Below, piece by piece: positions 58,404 to 64,000 of a stretch of 64,000 nucleotides of DNA (positions within the stretch are counted from its first letter, which is position 1; every line of letters starts with the position of its first letter). Made by a program: the position numbers and the translations under genes. The stretch spans positions 3,026,001 to 3,090,000 of the forward strand of contig NZ_CP095740.1 in assembly GCF_023078455.1 (NCBI RefSeq), read 5' to 3'. The stretch is from Luteibacter aegosomatis (GTDB lineage Bacteria; Pseudomonadota; Gammaproteobacteria; Xanthomonadales; Rhodanobacteraceae). The notes under the pieces are model-generated. The model saw nothing but the letters and a program-made list of their open reading frames with translations. It did no database searches and had not been told where the DNA came from.

Positions 58404-59786
58404 ATGAACGGAAGCAAGCGCATCTACGCCCTCGATACCAACGTGCTGTTGCACGATCCGACGTCGTTGTTCCGCTTCGAGGAGCACGACGTGTTCATCC
58501 CGATGACGGTGCTGGAGGAACTCGACGAAAAGAAGAAAGGCGGTTCGGAGGTATCTCGCAACGGTCGCCAGGTAAGCCGTTTCATCAACGAACTGATCGA
58601 GCGCGGCGGCCATCTGAAAGACGGCCTGGAGCTGACCAACCCACAAGGCATCAAGCTCAAGCGCGGCGCCATGGGCCGGTTGTTCTTCCAGCAACGCGCC
58701 AGCCACGGCAACGGCAAGGCGGACAACCAGATCCTCGCCGCGGTGATCGACCTGCGCGACCAGTTCCCGGATCGCCCGGTGATCCTGGTCACCAAGGACA
58801 TCAACCTGCGCATCAAGGCCTCGATCTTCGGCATCGATGCCGAGGATTACGAGAACGACCGCGCGCTGGACGATTTCGCCCTGCTGTTCACCGGCTCCGA
58901 TCCCCTGCCGGAGGACTTCTGGGATCGCCATCCCGAAGTGCGTTCGTGGAACGAGCGCGGGCGTACCTATTATGAGGTGGACGTCCACGAGGGCGACGAC
59001 TGGTATCCGCACCAGTGCCTCTACATGCCCGGCGAGAACGACGTGGAACTGCGCGTGCTCGACATCCACGGCGACGAGGATGCCCGCCGCGCGCGGCTGG
59101 TGCTGCTCGACGACCACACCCACGCCGCGCATGGCGTGTGGGGTATCGCGGCGCGCAACCGCGAGCAGAACTTCGCGCTCAACCTGCTGATGGACCCCGA
59201 CGTCGACTTCGTCACGCTGCTGGGCACCGCCGGCACGGGCAAGACCCTGCTCGCCCTGGCGGCGGGCCTGGCGCAGGTGATGGACCAGCAGCGTTACCGC
59301 GAAATCATCATGACCCGGGCCACGGTGTCCGTCGGCGAAGACATCGGCTTCCTCCCGGGCACCGAAGAAGAAAAGATGACCCCGTGGATGGGCGCGCTCA
59401 CCGACAACCTCGAGGTGCTGGCCAACCCGGAAGAAGGCGGATCGTGGGGGCGCCAGGCCACCAACGACCTGCTCGCCTCGCGGGTGAAGATCCGCTCGCT
59501 CAACTTCATGCGCGGCCGCACGTTCCTCAGCCGCTACCTCATCATCGACGAGGCGCAGAACCTCACGCCCAAGCAGATGAAGACGTTGATCACGCGCGCG
59601 GGCCCGGGCACGAAGATCGTCTGCCTGGGCAACGTCGAGCAGATCGATACGCCCTACCTCACCGAGACCACGTCGGGCCTCACGTATGCCGTCGACCGGT
59701 TCAAGATGTGGGCGCATTCGGGCCACATCACGTTGCGACGCGGCGAACGGTCGAGGCTGGCGGATTTCGCATCCGAAGCGTTGTAA
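58404..59786 (+). CDS. PhoH-family protein with N-terminal PIN domain (PhoH2/YlaK)
   Basis: The 460-residue protein has a PIN ribonuclease domain (YALDTNVLLHDPTSLF with the first acidic residue, then ADNQILAAVIDL and VTKDINLRIKA) and a PhoH ATPase domain with Walker A GTAGTGKTLLALAAGL and Walker B SRYLIIDEAQNLTPKQ. PhoH2 proteins are RNA-unwinding ribonucleases. It ends in a strong terminator. Confidence 0.93.
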   Translation: MNGSKRIYALDTNVLLHDPTSLFRFEEHDVFIPMTVLEELDEKKKGGSEVSRNGRQVSRFINELIERGGHLKDGLELTNPQGIKLKRGAMGRLFFQQRASHGNGKADNQILAAVIDLRDQFPDRPVILVTKDINLRIKASIFGIDAEDYENDRALDDFALLFTGSDPLPEDFWDRHPEVRSWNERGRTYYEVDVHEGDDWYPHQCLYMPGENDVELRVLDIHGDEDARRARLVLLDDHTHAAHGVWGIAARNREQNFALNLLMDPDVDFVTLLGTAGTGKTLLALAAGLAQVMDQQRYREIIMTRATVSVGEDIGFLPGTEEEKMTPWMGALTDNLEVLANPEEGGSWGRQATNDLLASRVKIRSLNFMRGRTFLSRYLIIDEAQNLTPKQMKTLITRAGPGTKIVCLGNVEQIDTPYLTETTSGLTYAVDRFKMWAHSGHITLRRGERSRLADFASEAL

Positions 59787-59793
59787 GGTCGGA

Positions 59794-59824
59794 AAAAGAC
59801 GCGGGCATGAGGCCCGCGTCTTTT
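59794..59824 (+). terminator. Rho-independent terminator after the PhoH-family gene
   Basis: The stem AAAAGACGCGGGC / GCCCGCGTCTTTT with a five-base loop starts 7 bp after the stop codon and ends in a T-run. Confidence 0.9.
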
Positions 59825-59852
59825 CTCAGGGAGAGGGTTGGAGTTGGAAAGG

Positions 59853-60134
59853 ATGCCGTGTGTTTATCTTTTGGCGAGCGGCCGCAACGGCACGCTGTAC
59901 GTCGGCGTCACGAGCGATCTCGTCAAACGCGTCTGGCAGCATCGCGAGAAGTTCGTCGATGGGTTTTCTTCCCGTCACGATGTGAGTCGTCTCGTATGGT
60001 TCGAAACGCATCCGACCATGGAGACGGCGATCTTGCGGGAGAAGCAGATCAAGCGGTGGAAGCGTGAATGGAAAACCCGCATGATCGAGTCATTCAATCC
60101 CTACTGGCGCGATCTCTTCGACGATGTCGCGTAA
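59853..60134 (+). CDS. Small GIY-YIG nuclease-domain protein
   Basis: The 93-residue protein consists only of a GIY-YIG domain: [20 protein letters not shown] for the two Tyr blocks, RVWQHREKF with the catalytic Arg region, and [15 protein letters not shown] with the Glu. Free-standing genes of this YhbQ/UPF0213-like type are common, and their role in DNA processing is unclear. It is flanked downstream by a paired palindromic repeat. The ATG at 59853 follows GGAG. Confidence 0.85.
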   Translation: MPCVYLLASGRNGTLYVGVTSDLVKRVWQHREKFVDGFSSRHDVSRLVWFETHPTMETAILREKQIKRWKREWKTRMIESFNPYWRDLFDDVA

Positions 60135-60138
60135 CCGG

Positions 60139-60246
60139 AAGACGCTGGGTTGCTGCCTACGCAGGAACGACGAGACGGGGCGTGTAGCTCCTCGGCATCG
60201 AACCTTGTAGCTCGTCGCCCCTGCGAAGGCAGGGGCCCAGCGTCTT
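60139..60246. repeat. Nested palindromic repeat, element B variant
   Basis: Outer arms AAGACGCTGGG (60139-60149) and CCCAGCGTCTT (60236-60246) are perfect. Inner segments GCCTACGCAGG...CGACGAG and CTCGTCG...CCTGCGAAGGC are imperfect inverted repeats of each other, so the whole 108-bp element is one long imperfect palindrome between the GIY-YIG gene and thiD. Confidence 0.75.
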
Positions 60247-60275
60247 TCGCCCAGTCGAAGCGATATCCTCGCGCC

Positions 60276-61052
60276 ATGACCATGCCCAAACCCAACACCC
60301 TGACCATCGCCGGCTCCGACTCCGGCGGGGGCGCCGGTATCCAGGCCGACCTGAAGACGTTCCACTCGCTGGGCACCCACGGCCTCACCGCCGTCACCGC
60401 GGTCACCTCGCAAAACACCCGTGGCGTCACCGCGGTGCACCCGCTTCCGCAAGCTCACGTACGTAGCCAGATCGACGCCGTCTTCGCCGACTTTCCCATC
60501 GCCGCCGTGAAGACCGGCATGCTCGGCAGCGCGGCCACCACCCGGCTCGTGGCGACCGAAATGCGCAGGCGCCAGCCCGCCTGGCTGGTGGTCGATCCGG
60601 TGATGATCGCCACCAGCGGCGCACGCCTGCTCGACGAGAACGCCATCGAAGCCCTCATCGACCACCTGGTTCCGCTGGCCGATATCCTCACGCCCAACCT
60701 GCCCGAAGCCGAAGCCCTGCTCGGCCGCGCCATCGGCCGGGCCATGGACGAAGCCGGCGCCGACCTCCTCGCCCTCGGCGCGCGTGGCGTGCTGCTCAAA
60801 GGGGGCCATGCAAAGGGCCGCGAGGTGGTCGATCGCTACTACGACGCCACCGGCGTCATCGAGATGCGCCACCCTCGCCATCCCTTCGAAGGCCATGGCA
60901 GCGGCTGTACGCTCGCGTCAGCCGTGGCGGCCCACCTGGCAAGGGGTAAATCGCCGCACGCGGCTGTCCGCGCCGCAAGTCACTGGGTGAACAAGGCTTT
61001 CCGGCGAGCCTGGAAGCCCGGCGGCGGCACGGCTTACGTGCTAGGCCACTGA
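60276..61052 (+). CDS. thiD: Hydroxymethylpyrimidine/phosphomethylpyrimidine kinase
   Basis: The 258-residue thiamine-pathway kinase has [34 protein letters not shown] and the C-terminal [19 protein letters not shown] with the catalytic Cys/anion-hole motif. It phosphorylates HMP twice to HMP-PP. It stands alone here, away from thiE. Confidence 0.94.
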   Translation: MTMPKPNTLTIAGSDSGGGAGIQADLKTFHSLGTHGLTAVTAVTSQNTRGVTAVHPLPQAHVRSQIDAVFADFPIAAVKTGMLGSAATTRLVATEMRRRQPAWLVVDPVMIATSGARLLDENAIEALIDHLVPLADILTPNLPEAEALLGRAIGRAMDEAGADLLALGARGVLLKGGHAKGREVVDRYYDATGVIEMRHPRHPFEGHGSGCTLASAVAAHLARGKSPHAAVRAASHWVNKAFRRAWKPGGGTAYVLGH

Positions 61053-61130
61053 GGCAGGAGTATCCTATAAGGCGTTGATGCGCACGGCTTCCGGCCTCAC
61101 GTATCGCCTGCCCATGCCGAGTCCGACACC

Positions 61131-62081
61131 ATGAATTTCCTGGGACCCCGATTCATCGTCCTCTACGTGCTGATCCTGTTCACGCTCTGCGTGTTGCTGG
61201 TACACCTGCGCGGCCGCTCGCGCCTGCGCTTCGATCGCCAGCTGGTGGACCACTCGGCCATCTTCGCGCCGTACAACCTTCTGATGTATGCGTTTTCCGC
61301 CGTGCCGGCGCGTCCCATCCTGGATCGCCGCGGCTTTCCCCAACTCGACCTGCTGCAGAACAACTGGGAAAAAATCCGCGAGGAAGCCACCCACCTGTTC
61401 GACGAGGGCTTCATCCGCGCCGCCGAAAAGCACAACGACGCGTCGTTCAATTCGTTCTTCAAGCAGGGCTGGAAGCGCTTCTACCTGAAGTGGTACGGCG
61501 AGCCGCTCGCCTCGGCCGAGACCCTGTGCCCGGAAACGGTGAAACTGCTCAACGCCATTCCCAGCGTGAAGGCGGCGATGTTCGCCCTCCTGCCACCCGG
61601 CAGCAAGCTCAATCCCCACCGCGATCCCTTCGCCGGTTCGCTCCGCTACCACCTCGGCCTGATCACGCCCAATTCCGACGATTGCCGCATCTTCGTCGAC
61701 GGCGAAATGCACGCCTGGCGCGACGGCAAGGACGTCGTCTTCGACGAAACCTATGTGCACTGGGCCGAGAACCGTACCGACCAGACCCGCGTGATCCTTT
61801 TCGCCGACGTGGAGCGTCCGCTGAAAAGCCGCGTGATGAACGCGATCAACAAGCGCGTGGGGGCATTCATGGGCTCGATCACCGCCTCGCCCAACAGCGA
61901 CGACGGCAAGGAACAGGTGGGCTTCGTCAATCGCATGTTCGCGCTGAACCAGCGCGGGCGCGAGCGCACGCGGCGGTTCAAGAAGTCGAATCCGAAGCTG
62001 TTCCGCGTGCTGAAGTACGTCGGGATCGTCGTGGCGATCTGGGTGATTTTCCTGGCGCCTTATCCGTTCGTGCAGGGTTAG
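61131..62081 (+). CDS. lpxO: LpxO-type aspartyl/asparaginyl beta-hydroxylase
   Basis: The 316-residue protein has an N-terminal membrane helix ([19 protein letters not shown]), a cupin-type dioxygenase domain with iron ligands His and Asp in LNPHRDPF and His in [10 protein letters not shown], and a C-terminal membrane helix ([17 protein letters not shown]). This is the layout of LpxO, which 2-hydroxylates the secondary acyl chains of lipid A using iron, oxygen and 2-oxoglutarate. Confidence 0.8.
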   Translation: MNFLGPRFIVLYVLILFTLCVLLVHLRGRSRLRFDRQLVDHSAIFAPYNLLMYAFSAVPARPILDRRGFPQLDLLQNNWEKIREEATHLFDEGFIRAAEKHNDASFNSFFKQGWKRFYLKWYGEPLASAETLCPETVKLLNAIPSVKAAMFALLPPGSKLNPHRDPFAGSLRYHLGLITPNSDDCRIFVDGEMHAWRDGKDVVFDETYVHWAENRTDQTRVILFADVERPLKSRVMNAINKRVGAFMGSITASPNSDDGKEQVGFVNRMFALNQRGRERTRRFKKSNPKLFRVLKYVGIVVAIWVIFLAPYPFVQG

Positions 62082-62118
62082 CGACATCGCTCGCACGGAC
62101 GCCTCGATTCTCGCGACG

Positions 62119-62150
62119 AAAAAAAAGCCCCGCTACGCGGGGCTTTTTTT
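62119..62150. terminator. Bidirectional terminator between lpxO and icd
   Basis: The stem AGCCCCGC/GCGGGGCT with a TAC loop is flanked by A and T runs on both sides, between two convergent genes. Confidence 0.93.
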
Positions 62151-62151
62151 A

Positions 62152-63174
62152 TCAGGCCGTCGCCTTGATCCGCTCGACGATCGCATCGCCGAAGGTATCG
62201 GTGGTGCCGGTGCCGCCGACGTCCGGGGTGGTGCGGTCGCGGGCGTTCATCACGTCGCTGATCGCCGCGCGCAGGCGGGTAGCCTTGGCGACCATGTCGA
62301 GGTGGTCGAGCATGTCGGCCGCGGCCAGGAGCAGCGCGCAGGGATTGGCCTTCTTCTGGCCGGCGATGTCCGGCGCCGAACCGTGCACGGCTTCGAAGAT
62401 GGCCGCGTCCTTGCCGATGTTGGCACCCGGGGCCAGGCCCAGGCCGCCGACCAGGCCGGCGCAGAGATCGGAGAGGATGTCGCCGAACAGGTTGGTGGTG
62501 ACGATCACGTCGAACTGGTAAGGATTCATCACCAGCTGCATGCAGGCGTTGTCCACGATCATCTCGCTGAATTCGAGATCCGTGAAATCCTTCGCCACTT
62601 CGCGCGCCACGTCGAGGAACAGGCCTGACGAGGTCTTCATGATGTTGGCCTTGTGCACGGCCGTGACCTTCTTGCGACCCTTCTGGCGGGCCATCTCGAA
62701 GGCGTAGCGGCAGATGCGCTCCATGCCCGGGCGGGTATTGCGGATGACCGATACGGCCACCTCGTTCTCGCCCTCGCCCTCGCGCGTCTGACCCTCGGCC
62801 ATGTACGCGCCCATGGTGTTTTCGCGCACCGTGATGATGTCGATGTTGTCGTAGCGCGCCTTGGTGCCCGGGAAGCTGATGGCCGGACGCACGTTGGCGT
62901 AGAGGTCGAACTTGCGGCGCAGGGTGACGTTGATCGAGGTGAAGCCGCCACCGATCGGCGTCGTCAGCGGCCCCTTGAGGGCGACCTTGTGCTTGGCGAT
63001 GGCGTCGATCGTGGCCTGCGGCAGGAGATCGCCGTGCTTCTCGAGCGCGACCATGCCCGCGTCCACGTAGTCGTAGGTCAGGCCGCAGTCGAGGGCGTCG
63101 AGGACGCGGATGGTCGCGTCCATGATCTCGGGGCCGATACCGTCGCCGGGGATCACGGCAATGGTCTTGCTCAT
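62152..63174 (-). CDS. icd: NAD-type isocitrate dehydrogenase
   Basis: The 340-residue enzyme has [65 protein letters not shown] and [15 protein letters not shown]. Its length and sequence match the short NAD-dependent isocitrate/isopropylmalate dehydrogenase group used by Xanthomonadales. An AGGAG site precedes the chosen ATG. Confidence 0.9.
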   Translation of the reverse strand: MSKTIAVIPGDGIGPEIMDATIRVLDALDCGLTYDYVDAGMVALEKHGDLLPQATIDAIAKHKVALKGPLTTPIGGGFTSINVTLRRKFDLYANVRPAISFPGTKARYDNIDIITVRENTMGAYMAEGQTREGEGENEVAVSVIRNTRPGMERICRYAFEMARQKGRKKVTAVHKANIMKTSSGLFLDVAREVAKDFTDLEFSEMIVDNACMQLVMNPYQFDVIVTTNLFGDILSDLCAGLVGGLGLAPGANIGKDAAIFEAVHGSAPDIAGQKKANPCALLLAAADMLDHLDMVAKATRLRAAISDVMNARDRTTPDVGGTGTTDTFGDAIVERIKATA

Positions 63175-63285
63175 GGGGATACTCCTGAAGGAAAGCGGGG
63201 AGCGCACGCGAAAAACGTGCGCAGGGGGAATAAAATCGCCCAATTATCGGCGATCCACCCCGCTTCCTTCAAGGATACCGGGGGC

Positions 63286-63678
63286 TCAGGCCCCGGGATG
63301 GTCAGCGCAGGCAGCCTTGTCGGCCGGGCCCTCGCCTTCGAGCGAATCGAGGAAGTCGACCGCGCGGCGCAGGTGCGGGATGACGATGGAGCCGCCCACC
63401 ACCAGACCCACGCTGAACACCTCGAAGAACTCGTCGCGGTTGACCCCGGCTTCCTTGCATTGGGCCACGTGGTAGCTGATGCAGTCGTCGCAGCGCAGCA
63501 CCATGGAGGCGACCAGGCCGAGCATCTCCTTGGTTTTGACGTCGAGCGCGCCTTCGCGGTAGGTCTGCGTGTCCAGCGCGAAGAAGCGCCTGACCACCTG
63601 GTTATCCTCGGCGAGGATGCGCTCGTTCATCCGCTTGCGGAACGCGGTGAATTCCTCCACGCGATCGTTGCCGGCCAT
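63286..63678 (-). CDS. AhpD-like carboxymuconolactone decarboxylase-family protein
   Basis: The 130-residue helical protein has the redox pair and His of AhpD-like proteins (RCDDCISYHVAQCKEAGVNRDE). Such proteins reduce peroxidases or buffer peroxide. Its start overlaps the glutaredoxin stop, so the two form a coupled redox operon. Confidence 0.85.
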   Translation of the reverse strand: MAGNDRVEEFTAFRKRMNERILAEDNQVVRRFFALDTQTYREGALDVKTKEMLGLVASMVLRCDDCISYHVAQCKEAGVNRDEFFEVFSVGLVVGGSIVIPHLRRAVDFLDSLEGEGPADKAACADHPGA

Positions 63679-63947
63679 CAGTGGGCCGCCTCGAGGATCT
63701 CGGCGAGGCGCCCGCTGCGGTCGGCGGCGGCCAGGTCGTCGAAGCCGCCCACGTGGGTGCCGTTGATGAAGATCTGCGGCACGGTACGGCGACCGCCGCT
63801 CTTCTGGAGCATGACGTCGCGCTGGGCCGGATCGGTGTCGATGCGGACCTCGTTCCATCCGAGGCCCTTGGCCTTGAGCAGGTTCTTCGCCGCCACGCAG
63901 TATGGGCAGACGGCGGTGGAATAGATGGTGATGTCGGGTGTGGACAT
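63678..63947 (-). CDS. grxC: Glutaredoxin (GrxC type)
   Basis: The 89-residue protein has the active site CPYC (14-17), TVPQIFING with the cis-Pro, and GGFDDL for glutathione binding. It reduces protein and mixed disulfides with glutathione. It is the first gene of a two-gene operon with the AhpD-like protein. The start MSTPDI is preferred over a short upstream extension. Confidence 0.93.
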   Translation of the reverse strand: MSTPDITIYSTAVCPYCVAAKNLLKAKGLGWNEVRIDTDPAQRDVMLQKSGGRRTVPQIFINGTHVGGFDDLAAADRSGRLAEILEAAH

Positions 63948-64000
63948 GGAGACCGTTTCTCTGAACGTCGATAGGCGCAAAATGGCGCCGCGGGGTCGAT

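Overview
The window reads as a chromosomal segment of a high-GC gammaproteobacterium of the order Xanthomonadales, most likely Rhodanobacteraceae (Luteibacter/Dyella type). The grounds are the housekeeping block pyrG-kdsA-eno-ftsB-ispD-ispF-mgtE-truD, a DUF3247 gene, an NAD-type isocitrate dehydrogenase, LpxO and FdxA. No phage, transposase, integrase or CRISPR array was seen. The assignment is inferred from gene content, not from a search.

Layout. 1-10 kb: the 3' end of a GH2 glycosidase; then, on the minus strand, what I read as a split borosin (backbone N-methylated RiPP) locus: a TP-methylase-family alpha-N-methyltransferase (3792-4637), a 102-residue precursor (3367-3675) and a TPR/GGDEF diguanylate cyclase (1535-3364) that starts 2 nt after the precursor stop. 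A secreted cupin protein, a FrnE-type DsbA protein, a TMEM175-type channel and a PAS/GGDEF/EAL phosphodiesterase follow. 10-23 kb: small regulators and redox enzymes (CGNR zinc finger, hydrolase/SDR/MDR operon, MFS pump with its TetR repressor and a perfect operator, isochorismatase), an orphan SdhD-like membrane anchor followed by a 56-residue metallothionein, a Lrp regulator divergent from ald, an AraC regulator divergent from an SDR, and an ABC-F ATPase ending in a very large palindrome.

23-33 kb: a carbohydrate locus. One strand carries an AgaS-type SIS protein, two PfkB kinases, a clan GH-D-like glycosidase and a GH35 beta-galactosidase. The divergent strand carries a class I aldolase, an amidohydrolase and a DeoR regulator. 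A DeoR-like operator lies between. The set fits breakdown of galactose- or galactosamine-containing glycans through tagatose-phosphate-like intermediates, but the substrate is not proven.

33-54 kb: core metabolism (truD, mgtE, ispF, ispD, ftsB, eno, kdsA, pyrG; pepP; parE; pgi; panD/panC/panB; folK; pcnB), interrupted by two tandem halovibrin-like lipoproteins. 53.7-64 kb: tRNA-Glu directly followed by fdxA, a third halovibrin-like lipoprotein, bamC, dapA, gcvR, bcp, a PhoH-family gene, a GIY-YIG gene, thiD, lpxO, icd, an AhpD-like protein and a glutaredoxin.

The borosin-type locus is the most interesting system, especially its precursor (helical leader, Gly-Gly-Cys junction, Asp/His-rich tail) and its tight coupling to a c-di-GMP synthase. 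Two families of palindromic repeats mark several gene ends.
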